Assembly: GCF_040958095.1 (NCBI RefSeq)
Contig: NC_091152.1
Span: 19,610,358 to 19,674,357, forward strand
DNA from: Procambarus clarkii
Lineage: Eukaryota; Arthropoda; Malacostraca; Decapoda; Cambaridae
Direction: 5' to 3'
Length of the DNA stretch: 64,000 nt
The notes below the pieces were generated by a model, which worked only from the letters and a program-made list of their open reading frames with translations, had not been told where the DNA came from and ran no database searches. The translations under genes were made by a program, and so were the position numbers. How positions within the stretch are numbered: the first letter of the stretch is position 1; each line of letters starts with the position of its first letter. Of the stretch, positions 1 through 12,297 are shown piece after piece.

Positions 1-1260
1 ATTCGGGTGCCCGGAGGTGGACCTCTTCACGCTGGCGTGGTCGAGGCGTCTTACGGTTTACGTGGCACCCTTCCCCTACTGTGAGGCCTTCGGGATCGAC
101 GCTTTTCGGCAGGACTGGTTGAGGTGGGGGGTTCCTGTACCTCTTTTCCCTGGTTCAGCTGCTGCTCCAGGTCTTGGCTCGCTTGGAGACTTACCAGGGT
201 CGAGTGGTCCTCTTGGCCCCATGGTGGCCGGCCCAGCCGGGGTTTCAGGCGCTGCTTGCCCGGTGTCCAAACCCGGAGGTTTTTCCGCGGGTCCGCCTCT
301 TTCAGGAGATCGGGCCAGTCCGGTATGTGACTGGTTCGCTCTTTTCCGCGAGTCTTCGCGTTTGGTGTTTTTGACTCGTGTTTATCACCATCTTTATGGT
401 GAGCAGGTTGCTTCCTTGTTGGTTTCTCACCTGCGAGTTTCCTCTTGGCGGCAGTATGAAGTTTCCTGGAAGTCCTTCCGGTTCTTTTTGACCCTTCGTC
501 GTTGTTCCTTGCTTTCGGTTCGGGTGGTGTTGTCCTTTCTCTCTTGGTTGTTTCAGGACCGTCATCTGATGCCTAATACTGTCGCCTCATATCGTGCGAC
601 ACTGGCGGAGCCGTTGCAGCTTGCTTTCAGTATTGATGTTACTTCTGCGCCGTTTCGCAAGCTGTCTCGGGCATTGTTTCACCTCCGGCCTGCTCATGCG
701 CCGCCTGAGCCGTCCTGGTTCTTGGACAGAGTACTCTTCTATCTTTCCTAACCTCAGTTTGTTGTGGCCCCTTCGGTTCAAGATTGTTTTGCTAAGGCTC
801 TTTTTCTGTTGGCATTAGCCTCTGGGGGTCGTGTGGCAGAGCTTCATGCTCTTCTCCAGCGTAGAGGTTTTTGCTCCTTGGTCGTGGTCTTCGATTTGTT
901 CGTTTGCAGCCGTCTCCCTCTTTTCTGGCGAAGAATGAGACTGCTGCTTTCCGGAGGGGTCCTTGGGTTGTAGATGCTTGGTTTGTCAGGCCGGGGATTC
1001 ACCATGTGTTGTGTCCGGTTGTGGCCCTCCGCTGTTATCTGCGCGCTACGGCTTCTGTGTCCGGGGACGTGCTTTGGGTTGACCCAGTTTCCCTTCTTCC
1101 CTGTTCGCGGGTTCGGGTCTCTCAGGTCGTCCGCAGGGTTATTAAATCCAGCCAGCCTGCGGTCTATCCCCGTGCCCATGACATTCGTAAGTTTGCTGCT
1201 CTTGCTGCCGTCTTCGGAAATATGTCTTGAGCTGACATTCGGGCACGGGGGTTTTGCGGT
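1..1260 (+). pseudogene. DIRS-type retrotransposon, RNase H end and tyrosine recombinase (decayed)
   Basis: The window opens inside a DIRS1-like retrotransposon. Bases 2-140 read as the end of the RT-RNase H polyprotein (CPEVDLFTLAW, then a proline- and tryptophan-rich stretch). After a frame change near 140 it continues as VVLLAPWWPAQPGF, a typical DIRS RNase H tail. From about 340, in another frame, a tyrosine-recombinase-like region begins (SSWRQYEVSWKSFRFFL). Its first catalytic arginine lies in SGGRVAEL near 826, and the HxxR box reads AHDIRKFAALA with the His codon at 1177. The reading then breaks: TGA ends the frame at 1230, and in the next frame the place where the nucleophilic tyrosine is expected reads ATL-stop, so that codon appears lost. 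DIRS elements integrate with a recombinase instead of a DDE integrase. At least three frame changes make this copy dead. The 5' part lies outside the window. Confidence 0.82.
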
Positions 1261-1462
1261 CGAACAGGGTCCTGGCTGCATGCTACCTTGTAAACGTTCC
1301 TGGGCCCAGTCGGGCCTGTGTTGCTTTAGGTCGGCGGTTGCTGCCCGTTTTCTCGTCTTCGCGTTGAGGAGTGGAGCACCGACCGCCTCCCGGGTAAGTC
1401 CCCTTGGATTTCTTGGTAGTCTTTGGTGAGGTAGCTCCGGGGAGCCGTAGGGGCTCCCCCAG

Positions 1463-2030
1463 AACACCAGTGTTGAATGTAATGAAACGCCATTTTTTGG
1501 GTGAGTCCCAGAGGCTCCTCCGCATCCCTCCCGCCCTCCGATCGGCGGTTTTTCGCGGGTTTTGATATCCAGCCTCTGAACTGGGGCGTGGATCGCCGGC
1601 TCAGGGGTCTGGGGCTTCCCCTTTTCCCTACTGGGGAGGGGGGAGCTGTGCAGACATGCGGCGCGGCTCATGTGATGTCATGCTTGTTTGTTCGTTTTCC
1701 TTTTTGGGGAGTTCTGTCCACCCGTTTGTCAATTTTCGTTGTTAACCAGAATAGAGGTTTGTTTTGTGGCGCTTACCTTTCTGGGTGCCTGTCCCAGTCG
1801 ATGGCAGATATAGAATGCTCCAAATCACATGTGCATTTCTATGGGCCATTGCTCCCCGTCCCTCTGTGAGGGGGGCCAGGTTCTGGATTGTGGTTCCTGG
1901 TAGGCTGTACTCCACCCACATCGACTGATGCAAAATAGTTAAGATATCCATATCAGCCATGGATAGCTCCGGGGAGCCTCCGGGACTCACCCAGAAAATG
2001 GCGTTTCATTATGTTCAACGCTGGTTTTTT
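1463..2030 (+). mobile_element. DIRS internal complementary region and right terminal repeat
   Basis: Bases 1463-1520 and 1972-2026 are near-perfect reverse complements (ccagtgttgaatgtaatg against ttatgttcaacgctgg, through the shared core aaacgccatttt). In DIRS elements an internal complementary region matches the outer ends of the inverted terminal repeats and is used to make a circular intermediate, and this layout directly follows the recombinase remnant. Bases 1740-2030 are the terminal repeat itself, recognisable because the same sequence recurs at 4150-4420 and, inverted, at 2432-2690. The element seems to end near 2030, where AT-rich sequence takes over. Confidence 0.75.
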
Positions 2031-2431
2031 GTACTTTAGATAAACACTTTACATTGTTGAATAATATATTTCAAAGAGCACTACAAAAGCCATTACCACA
2101 TCATGATGCCTTAGGTGGTCCTTATTTTTGTATAGCTTGCACTGCCTGTTGTCACAAGCTGGTTGTGTTAATTATTTATACATGAATGTGCATGGGATCC
2201 GTAACAATTTGGATTCTTTCTCTGTTACATAACACTGCTGCAGTTTTATCAATTGCAAAATATTTTTTGTTAATGTTTCTTTGTTTTTGCTTTATGTAGT
2301 AGTCAATTTTAGTGTATTATCTCTTTAATAAAGCAGTGCATTTCTATTGACAAAAGTATAGTGTACTCTTAATACAAACTGTGTGTACAATATTGTCTCA
2401 AAGTTTGAAATTTCATCCCTATTTCTGTGGG
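2031..2431. other. AT-rich unique intronic sequence
   Basis: About 400 bases of AT-rich sequence without an ORF or repeat. It probably belongs to the intron upstream of the exon at 4536 and separates two DIRS remnants. I see no functional element in it. Confidence 0.5.
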
Positions 2432-4420
2432 GAGCCCCTTCGACTCCCTGGAGCTATCAGACTGATATGTGATATATTAGTCTAGGGCATCAGTCAGTTG
2501 AAGCTCAGCCTACCGGGGACCATGAGCCGGAATCTGGCCTCCCCCTTAGAGAGGAACATAGAGCAATGGCCTATGGAAACCACCATGTGGTTAGAAGCAT
2601 TCCATGTCTGCCATCGACCGGGGTTAGGCACCCAGAAGGTAGGCATAACAAAACAAACCCCCTTGGTAAGAAATTGCAACCGAAGACCTAACAGAGAGGG
2701 ACAACTCCCCCAAATTCTAAAGAAACGTCATACACCGCTGCTGCGCCGCTTGTCCGTGCAGCCCTTCCCTCTCTGGGAGGAGGAGGGGGAAGTTCCGGAC
2801 CCCCCCCCCCCCCCCCCCCCCCCGGTGATGGCTACTCACACCTCCAGTTTGGTGGTTGATGCGATTTGGGGTGGACGTCAACTCTGGCCTCAATTTCTTG
2901 GCAGTCTTTGTACCTTTGTGGGGGTTTCTGCTACTTGTGGTGCAGTGGCCAGGTGTAACTACATTGTACTGGGGTAGCATGTGCTTAGGGCTACCTTCCC
3001 TAGGTGCCCTGTAAGTATTATCCTTGAGTTCTAGGGTTACCTTCCATAGAGCCTTCGGGATTCCACTTCTGTAAGGTTTCTTGCTGCTCGACATTTACCT
3101 CATCCTTGGGGCTAGCTGGGGTTTCGTGGCCTTTGTTTGGCCTTGGGTAGGAAGTGGTGGTGTTGCTGGTTGAGGCGCTAAGTGCTGCGCTGCCTGCTTA
3201 CCTACGCGGCGGCCGTGTTCCTGTTCCTTCTGGTGGCATTGAACTTTTGTGGGGTTTTCTTTTGTTTTTTTGTTTTCTAATAGCCTTGTTTGGCTATTAG
3301 TCCACATAGGGTATATTGGTGGCCCTCCTCTACGCCCCTGTGCTGGTACAAGTCACAGGGGTCTGGTTCTTAGCTCATCCCCACTTGTTAGCTTGTGGGT
3401 TTAACCAGCTAGCAGTACAGAACCTTGCCAGGGCTTCCTGTAGATGACATCCCTACGGGCCCCTGAAAACCCTCGTCGGGGCTCAGTTGACCAATGGATG
3501 TGTCCTCACACCTCGCCTTGTGTGAGTTTGAAGGTGGTTTTGTGCCCTTGTCAAAGGGTGACAGTCACCATTTTTGCCTCCGGCATGCTGCCTGTTGAGT
3601 CAACGATACCCTTGACAATGACACCGAAGTCTTGCGAGACTTGTGCTCTGCTCGTGCTCCAGTTTACTCATTCTATTGTCACAGAGGTTTAGGTACAGGC
3701 GGCATCCGCGTTGCATGCCAGGTTTACGTTGTTGCAACGTGTTGGGTTGGTTGCCCGCTCGGATGCCCCAGGGCGTTTTGGTTATAGGGAATCAGACTTG
3801 AGGGTGTCAGTCACTTCGACTTTGGTTCAGTCTGCATCCCCTAGTCCTTTCCTGGTTGGCATTGTGTGCCCTTCTCCCTGCTCCAGGCTCCCAAACGTCT
3901 GAGGGTTTTGTAGTCGGGGCGGGGTTTTGTCGACGATGAGGCTTGGGCGGCTTTAGGGACTGTCCCATTCGAGTCGGAGACGGAGGCATTCGAGCCCGTT
4001 CCTCCTGCCAAGGCTTCTGGCCCCTACCAGCTGACCCCCTTCTTTGCTGCCGAACAGCTGCGTGGCGCAGCAGCTGTGTATTTTGTTTGCTTGTTTCTTT
4101 AGAATTTGGGGGCGTTCTGCCTCTCTGTTCGATCTTCGGTTATTTCTTACCAAGTGGGGTCTGTTTTGTTATGCTTACCTTTCTGGGTACCTAACCCCAA
4201 TCGATGGCAGACAGAATGCTCCCAACACATGGGGGGTTTCTGAAGGCCATTGCTCCCTGGTCCTCTCTGAGCGGGCCAGGTTCTGGCTCATGGTCCCCGA
4301 TAGGCTGAACTCCAATTGACTGATGCCCCATACTAATACATCTTATCTCAGTTCGATAATTCTAGGGAGCTTCCAGGGCTTACCCAGAAAATGGCATTTT
4401 ATTACATTCAATGCTGGTTT
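2432..4420 (+). mobile_element. Internally deleted DIRS element between inverted terminal repeats
   Basis: The left end (2432-2690) is the reverse complement of the right end (4150-4420). Matching landmarks are gggcatcagtcagttg on the left and ccaattgactgatgcccc on the right, followed by the Gly/Pro-rich block. Both match the terminal repeat at 1740-2030. About 1.45 kb remains inside: a poly-C run near 2800-2824, no RT, no recombinase, and a gag-like segment. The left repeat lacks the outermost bases present on the right (caatgctggttttt). It is best read as a non-autonomous deletion derivative of the family seen at 1-2030. Confidence 0.7.
3600..3900 (+). pseudogene. DIRS gag-like fragment with internal stop
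   Basis: The plus strand reads TPKSCETCALLVLQFTHSI up to a TAG at 3690-3692, and just beyond it, in another phase, ALHARFTLLQRVGLVARSDAPG followed by an FGYRESDL-like segment. The combination of a CxxC-type start, an ARF-LRxLGL helix and an FGFRDP-like block resembles the N-terminal gag of crustacean DIRS elements as I know them. It sits between inverted DIRS terminal repeats, which supports the call. The stop and the frame change mean it makes no protein. The family assignment by eye is moderate at best. Confidence 0.45.
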
Positions 4421-4535
4421 TTGTGTTTGTATTATAGCAATCAGCCTAACCAATGGTTTGTTTGAATAATGACACACATTTGATCAAAATATTTAGAGAC
4501 CAATTATTAAGCTTTAAAATTTTATCTTTCCTCAG

Positions 4536-5797
4536 CATCACAACGTAGTGGTGGTGGTGGCCGAATAATTATCGGAAGTGGAGCCCCTCGTCCCACTGTC
4601 ATTGGTCGAAAAGACTTGTTCGTAAGATATGGAGAGCAAGAGAAGGCAGCTCTGCAAGAATTTGAATTCCTTGGTGATTTTTCCACCTCTCATTCAGACT
4701 TGGGCTCCCAGGACCTAGGTGCTGCTTCTGGCAGAGCAAATAAGATGATAATTGACAGTGAAAGCAACTTGCCGCCACACACGAATATCTCGTCATTGCT
4801 TGACACGAGTAGGAGTGCTGGTGCTGTTTTACCTAAAGTAGAAAGTAATTTATTTAGAAAAAACATAAGTACCTTTGAAGAGAAAAGGAGAACTGTGAAA
4901 AGTGATATTAGTGGATGCAATCACAGTGGCTGGAGTGATGCCAGTGAACAAGAGGGTGTGGATACTCGGAGTATTGGTAGTGTCAAGAATGCTATACTGC
5001 AGCTCAATAAAGTGAATCGTATCTCAGGAATCAAACAACCTGCCACTATGCCTACCATCCCAGCTAGAAGTGCTTCCAATACAAGCAGTACCAGAGCCAA
5101 TTATCGTAAGTCCAGTTCCCCAGTCAGTACAAACAAACCTCGGGCATGGACCCCTTCTAAAATTAGAGTGAGTGACATCAGTGGAGCTTCAAAGTTTAGT
5201 GTTAGACAAGAGAACTCACCATCCAGTAGAACGCCGTCTCCTCAGCTTAATATAATTGACAATAAAAGTATTGCTAATAAATCTCCCAGTGGCTTGCACA
5301 GTTGTGTTGAGAGACCAGGCAGCAGTAACACAAAAGCAGGCTCCTCAACGCGTATCCCACGTATCCAAACATCTCTTATGTCTTCCAAAAAATCATCAAC
5401 CGAGTCTCCTAAATCACAGAAAGGAGATGCTTCCCCTAAAGATTCTTGCTATGAATCCATGAAAACATTTAACCCTCAGTGTGAAAACTCATTACCACCT
5501 AAAGGCTTCTCAAGTCGAGTAGTCAAGCCTCCTCCTCGTACACGCCCATCACTTCAGCAGCGACAGCAACAAAATCTTCAACAGCAGCCTAACAAAAGTG
5601 GCATTAAGAGTCCTAGATTAGCCAGATTAAAGAAAGCAGCAGACCCATTGGATTCATTTACTGGCAAGTCTTTGTGTGACAGTGGGTCAAGTGAAGGCTC
5701 CGAGCGTTGTGGAGGAAGACTTTCTCTCAGTGACTCCTGTGCTGAAAACTTCTCGCCAATTGATAGTGGTGACGAAGTTTTTTATAAAGAGTGCTAG
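4536..5797 (+). CDS. Terminal coding exon of a serine-rich basic protein, family not recognised
   Basis: A 3' splice site (ttatctttcctcag, AG at 4534-4535) opens a frame that runs 419 codons to TAG at 5795. The first two bases complete a codon from an exon outside the window. It starts SQRSGGGGRIIIGSGAPRP and continues with the acidic FVRYGEQEKAALQEFEFLGDF. The rest is Ser/Lys/Pro-rich and probably disordered. It has many SP/TP sites, a Gln-rich patch (QQRQQQNLQQQ, about 5556-5590) and an acidic end (DSGDEVFYKEC). STRIPRI at 5344 fits the [ST]-x-I-P pattern by which microtubule plus-end proteins bind EB1; with the basic Ser-rich setting, a cytoskeletal adaptor tail is possible but unproven. 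Codon use is ordinary and the frame has no breaks, unlike the transposon ORFs nearby. No known domain is visible, so I assign no function. Confidence 0.8.
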
Positions 5798-7846
<2,049 letters not shown>

Positions 7847-8214
7847 ATGATCAGTGTTTTGTGATCGTCAATTGCATATATATATATATATATATACTGT
7901 ATATATATATATACTGTATATATATATATACTGTATAAAGTTATGAGACATGCATTTCATATGTAACTGTTGTAAGATAGTATGGTAACTAGTGTATATA
8001 GATTTTGTAGTTTCCTAATTCTTGCATCAATATAGTCAACATTTCTGCTCTCTGTGTTTTAATGCCCAATCTGTTTCCTCTTAGAGTAAATGTGTAACTG
8101 TTAATATGCGCCAAAGTCTTCCGTGCCAAATACAAATTGATACACTGGACGAAAATACAAGTCGAGTGGTTGTGTATACTACTTGTGTTACTATCAGTAC
8201 ATTAAGTACATATG

Positions 8215-8442
8215 CTTGAGCCCCTTACTTGCTTTCCGACCGCCCCTCGCCGTCGCCTGTCTCTCAATAGTGACCTCGGTGACTCGGATACTTTTGATAT
8301 CGTTCGCCTTATGCGTTTTCGTTCTCGTATTGGCATCCTTGGTGATATTTAGCGCCCTCTGATTATTCCGCACATTTGATGGTGCTACACAGCCTTCCCA
8401 GTTTGGTGCCTTCTTTTGATAATTACTTACTTGAGCCCCTTA
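8215..8442 (+). mobile_element. 5'-truncated LINE 3' end with 13-bp target duplication
   Basis: Bases 8228-8429 match the last about 200 bases of the LINE at 51826-58095, including the end of its ORF2 (DTFDIVRLMRF) and the tail tttgataattactta. The insertion is flanked by a perfect 13-bp duplication, cttgagcccctta, at 8215-8227 and 8430-8442. It differs from the long copy at about a dozen positions by eye. Confidence 0.92.
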
Positions 8443-8689
8443 GTCATGTAACTGTTAGTACTTCAGGCAGTGTCGTCTTAATGTATGGGCACACTGATAG
8501 GTTACCAAGAGCCCCACAATTCTAGGGGCCCCCATATGTTCATGAAAGGGATTTTGGCAGAAGGGAGGGGGAATTATAGTATGGGTTACCTATGGCTATC
8601 ATCATGGCAACAGGTCATGGTGTCCATCTGAATCACGAAGTGCATGTTGTGTCAGGAGAAAGTGCCAAGCCATTATGACTATATAGTAC

Positions 8690-8830
8690 TTGAAAGGGAC
8701 CAGGCCAAGGATTTGGGATGGGACGGGGGGAAAGGAATGATGCCAAACACTTGGACGGTCGAGAATTGAATGTTGACCTGCATGAAGCAAGACTATCTAT
8801 CGCTCTACCGTCCAGCTCAAGTGGTTGGAC
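8690..8830 (-). mobile_element. tRNA-derived SINE, minus strand
   Basis: Read on the minus strand, the right end has an A-box-like start (ttgagctggacggtagagcg) and about 45 bases on a degenerate B-box-like segment (cattcaattctcg), then a C/T-rich body (ccccccgtcccatcccaaat). This order is that of a tRNA-derived SINE. The B box is eroded, so it is probably inactive. Confidence 0.5.
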
Positions 8831-9139
8831 AGATTTGGCAGAATGGATAATTATTTGACCTCCAACTGTAAAATGCCTTGGAGTTAATTCCTTTTTAAAC
8901 TATATTTATTATGTACATAATTTGTGCATGGCTATCTGAGGGCAATCCTGTACTTTAGTGGGCAGGCAGGGCTCATTATCTGGGTTGGGGGCCCCAGTGC
9001 AGCTTTCTCTGGGGCTTACAATGCTGTTAAGATGACCCTGACTTAGGGTACGTATTTTTGGTCATGTTACTATCAGTACTTTGTTAAAATAAAGCAAGCA
9101 AAGAGTCATCCTAAGTGGAAATTAATCTGACTGGAAAAA

Positions 9140-9570
9140 AATGTAGTGAATAGAGTACTGCAAGGTTCCATCTTTAGCCAGTCATCTTAGTTCCTACAAC
9201 AGTGATGTAGATTGTATTACAAACCACATCATCAAATTTGAAGATAATACCAAGATTTATGGTAAAGTAAGAAGCAAAACTGATATTGAGACCTTACAAA
9301 TGGTTAGAAGGTTTTAAAATGCTTTTCAATACCGAAAACGCAAGAGCTTGCATGTAGGGCAAAGTCTGCACTGCACATCCAAGCTATCATTAACACTGCT
9401 AATATGCAGCAGAGTGACGAAGAATCTAGGAGTTAGGATCCACCAGTTACTGAAAGTTGCACAACAAGCAGGAGGTGCAGTAAGACATATAAACAAACCT
9501 TAGGAATAGTCAGAAAGAATCTTTTACTTCAAGGAAAAGTGTTTACTCGACAGTAATAGTCTTCGGTGCG
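9140..9570 (+). pseudogene. Decayed LINE reverse transcriptase (CR1/L2-like)
   Basis: Conserved RT blocks appear in order. VLQGSIFSQSS near 9160 stands for the VPQGSxLGP block. KFEDNTKIYGKVRSKTDIE at about 9230-9290 is an altered FADDTK active-site block with both catalytic-region aspartates disturbed (EDN). MLFNTENA and NLGVRIHQLLKVAQQ follow, then NKTLGIVRKN-like thumb sequence. Stops and frame changes separate the blocks. It is a dead remnant; the clade is a judgement from block style only. Confidence 0.65.
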
Positions 9571-9593
9571 CTCACATTTGGGTAACTATCCAA

Positions 9594-9692
9594 GCGTGCA
9601 CCTTCTAAGGTACATAACACCTTCTAAGGTACATAACACCTTCTAAGGTACATAACACCTTCTAAGGTACATAACACCTTCTAAGGTACATA
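9594..9692. repeat. 19-bp minisatellite, about 5 copies
   Basis: Unit ataacaccttctaaggtac repeated almost perfectly, directly followed by a degenerate G-rich tract. Confidence 0.95.
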
Positions 9693-9724
9693 ACTGCTTT
9701 AGATGATTTTCGTGTCAGTGTTGC

Positions 9725-9870
9725 GGGGTGTGAGACAGCTCTGGGTTGTGAGAGGTGGGGTGAGAGTGGTGGGGTGAGAGAGAGGTGGGGTGAGAGTGGC
9801 GGGGTGTGAGAGAGGTGGGGTGAGAGAGTAACCCGTGAGAGTGGCGGGGTGTGAGAGAGGGAGCCGGGTG
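9725..9870. repeat. Degenerate G-rich gtgagag/ggtgggg repeat
   Basis: Irregular repetition of gagaggtggggtgagagtgg and variants (ggcggggtgtgagag). G runs of four recur every 15-25 bases on the plus strand. Confidence 0.85.
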
Positions 9871-9952
9871 GACTGCAGTATTGATCAGGTGACCGTGGCG
9901 AGTGTGTGTCATCACAGTTCTCTCTCGTCCCTTTGATTATTATAGTGTACAT

Positions 9953-11050
9953 CTAGTGGGTTCCTCCATCACCCACCACCTGCTGGAGGGTTCCTCCATC
10001 ACCCACCACCTGCTGGAGGGTTCCTCCATCACCCACCACCTGCTGGAGAGTTCCTCCATCACCCACCTCCTGCCGGAGGGTTCCTCCATCACCCACCTCC
10101 TGCTGGAGGGTTCCTCCATCACCCACCACCTGCAGGAGGGTTCCTCCATCACCCACCTCCTGCTGGAGGGTTCCTCCATCACCCACCACCTGCTGGAGGG
10201 TTCCTCCATCACCCACCTCCTGCCGGAGGGTTCCTCCATCACCCACCTCCTGCTGGAGGGTTCCTCCATCACCCACCTCCTGCCGGAGGGTTCCTCCATC
10301 ACCCACCACCTGCTGGAGGGTTCCTCCATCACCCACCTCCTGCCGGAGGGTTCCTCCATCACCCACCTCCTGCTGGAGGGTTCCTCCATCACCCACCTCC
10401 TGCCGGAGGGTTCCTCCATCACCCACCTCCTGCTGGAGGGTTCCTCCATCACCCACCTCCTGCTGGAGGGTTCCTCCATCACCCACCACCTGCCGGAGGG
10501 TTCCTCCATCACCCACCACCTGCAGGAGGGTTCCTCCATCACCCACCACCTGCAGGAGGGTTCCTCCATCACCCACCACCTGCAGGAGGATTCCTTCATC
10601 ACCACCTCCTGCAGGAGGGTTCCTCCATCACTCACCACCTGCAGGAGGGTTCCTCCATCACCCACCACCTGCAGGAGGGTTCCTCCATCACCCACCACCT
10701 GCAGGAGGGTTCCTCCATCACCCACCACCTGCAGGAGGGTTCCTCCATCACCCACCACCTGCAGGAGGGTTCCTCCATCACCCACCACCTGCAGGAGGGT
10801 TCCTCCATCACCCACCACCTGCTGGAGGGTTCCTCCATCACCCACCACCTGCAGGAGGATTCCTTCATCACCACCACCTGCTGGAGGGTTCCTCCATCAC
10901 TCACCACCTGCAGGAGGGTTCCTCCATCACCCACCACCTGCAGGACGGTTCCTCTACCACCCACCACCTGCCGGAGGGTTCCTCCATCACCCACCTCCTG
11001 CAGGAGGGTTCCTCCATCACCCACCACCTGTCGGAGGGTTCCTCCATCAT
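9953..11050. repeat. 30-bp minisatellite, about 36 copies
   Basis: Unit core ggttcctccatcacccac followed by cacctgctgga with few variants. The period is divisible by three, which leaves long open frames on both strands encoding ten-residue repeats (ITHHLLEGSS). These have no start context, splice sites or family and are taken as artefacts. Two shortened units (near 10590 and 10860) shift the frame, which argues against coding selection. Confidence 0.97.
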
Positions 11051-11232
11051 AACCAGTGGTTATCTAGTGTCAGTGCCTCTCAAAGGACTCGACAAAAGGA
11101 CCTAGTAGGTGCCTTACGATAAGGAAGCAACTAAGGCAGATGGTGATGATTGTGTTGTTGTAGTGGAGGTGGGCTGGTGGTGGTGGTGGTTGAACAGCTG
11201 GTGGTGGTACTACCACGCCCAGCCTACCACCT

Positions 11233-11330
11233 TACCTTGAGGTGCTTCCGGGGCTTACTGTCCCCGCGGCCCGGTCGTCGACCAGGCCTTCCTCGCTCTT
11301 CTGGTACACGTAAACCACCCAGAACGTGAA
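11233..11330 (-). mobile_element. SINE body fragment, minus strand
   Basis: Contains ccccgcggcccggtcgtcg and flanking sequence that are the reverse complement of the 3' body of the SINEs at 24096, 38632 and 43461. The tRNA-like head is absent. Confidence 0.8.
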
Positions 11331-11427
11331 CAACTAGTTACTTCTCTAGAACAATTATGAAAATGCCAAAATGACGAGTTCCAATCCGAGATCTCGCGGT
11401 AATGATTGTAACTAGGGAATAGGCCAA

Positions 11428-11600
11428 AGGTTATCTTGAGATGATTTCGGGGCTTTTTAGTGTCCCCGCGGCCCGGTCCTCGACCAGGCCTCCACCCCCA
11501 GGAAGCAGCCCGTGACAGCTGACTAACACCCAGGTACCTATTTTACTGCTAGGTAACAGGGGCATAAGGTGAAAGAAACTCTGCCCATTGTTTTATAAAT
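11428..11600 (-). mobile_element. SINE body, minus strand, head lost
   Basis: From ggttatcttgagatgattt through ccccgcggcccggtcctcg to gaaactctgcccattgttt this is the reverse complement of the shared SINE body. It stops just before the tRNA-like head, consistent with 5' truncation during retrotransposition. Confidence 0.88.
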
Positions 11601-11670
11601 TTATATTATTTTATAAATTTAAATAATTTTGTGTAGAATCTACAGAAAAGACGGGTCATGTGTGGGATGG

Positions 11671-12020
11671 TGGTGGTGGTGGGAGAGTACCCAGGCTCCA
11701 TGTCTCAGTGTTGGTACCTGGCGGTGGCTATACTGGGGGAGTACCAAGGCTGTATATATCCCTGTGTGAGTACCAAGCGGTGGATGTGGTGGGAGAGTAC
11801 CCAGGCTCCATGTCTCAGTGTTGGTACCTGGCGGTGGCTATACTGGGGGAGTACCAAGGCTGCATATATCCCTGTGTTAGTACCAGGCGGTGAATGTGGT
11901 GGGAGAGTACCCAGGCTCCATGTCTCAGTGTTGGTACCTGGCGGTGGCTATACTGGGGGAGTACCAAGGCTGCATATATCCCTGTGTTAGTACCAGGCGG
12001 TGAATGTGGTGGGAGAGTAC
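11671..12020. repeat. 110-bp tandem repeat, about 3 copies
   Basis: The marker gggagagtacccaggctcc starts at 11681, 11791 and 11901, and a fourth, diverging copy starts at 12011, giving an exact 110-base period. Within each unit, sub-repeats of gagtaccaagg suggest the unit grew from a shorter one. Confidence 0.93.
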
Positions 12021-12052
12021 CAAGACTCATCACCACACCGCATCAGGAAGTG

Positions 12053-12146
12053 AAGTAACGACGACGTTTCGGTCCGTCCTGGACCATTATCACACGGCTC
12101 CTCACTGGTCCACGACGGACCGAAACGTCGTCGTCCCTTCACTGGC
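12053..12146. repeat. Hairpin repeat, acgacgtttcggtccgtcc family
   Basis: Left arm gacgacgtttcggtccgtcc followed by tggacca, right arm its reverse complement (ggaccgaaacgtcgtcgtcc), loop of about 30 bases. The same arms recur at 24596-24690 with a different loop. Confidence 0.88.
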
Positions 12147-12187
12147 TGATGTGTGCTCTGGTCATCATGTCTTCAGCCCCGTTATTG

Positions 12188-12297
12188 TGACTCATCATGT
12201 ACATATAGTACCAAGTGACTCATCATGTACATATAGTACCAAGTGACTCATCATGTACATATAGTACCAAGTGACTCATCGTCTACATGTAGTACCT
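12188..12297. repeat. 28-bp minisatellite, left part (split by a LINE)
   Basis: About four copies of a unit containing tgactcatcatgtacatata and gtaccaag. The array stops at 12297 and resumes at 13814, with LINE sequence between. Confidence 0.9.

Noticed and set aside
1501-1869. 122-codon plus-strand ORF
   Set aside because: It spans the DIRS internal complementary region and terminal repeat, which are non-coding.
9902-11122. 406-codon frame of ten-residue repeats (ITHHLLEGSS), also open on the minus strand
   Set aside because: A 30-bp unit keeps frames open on both strands, and short units shift the frame inside the array.
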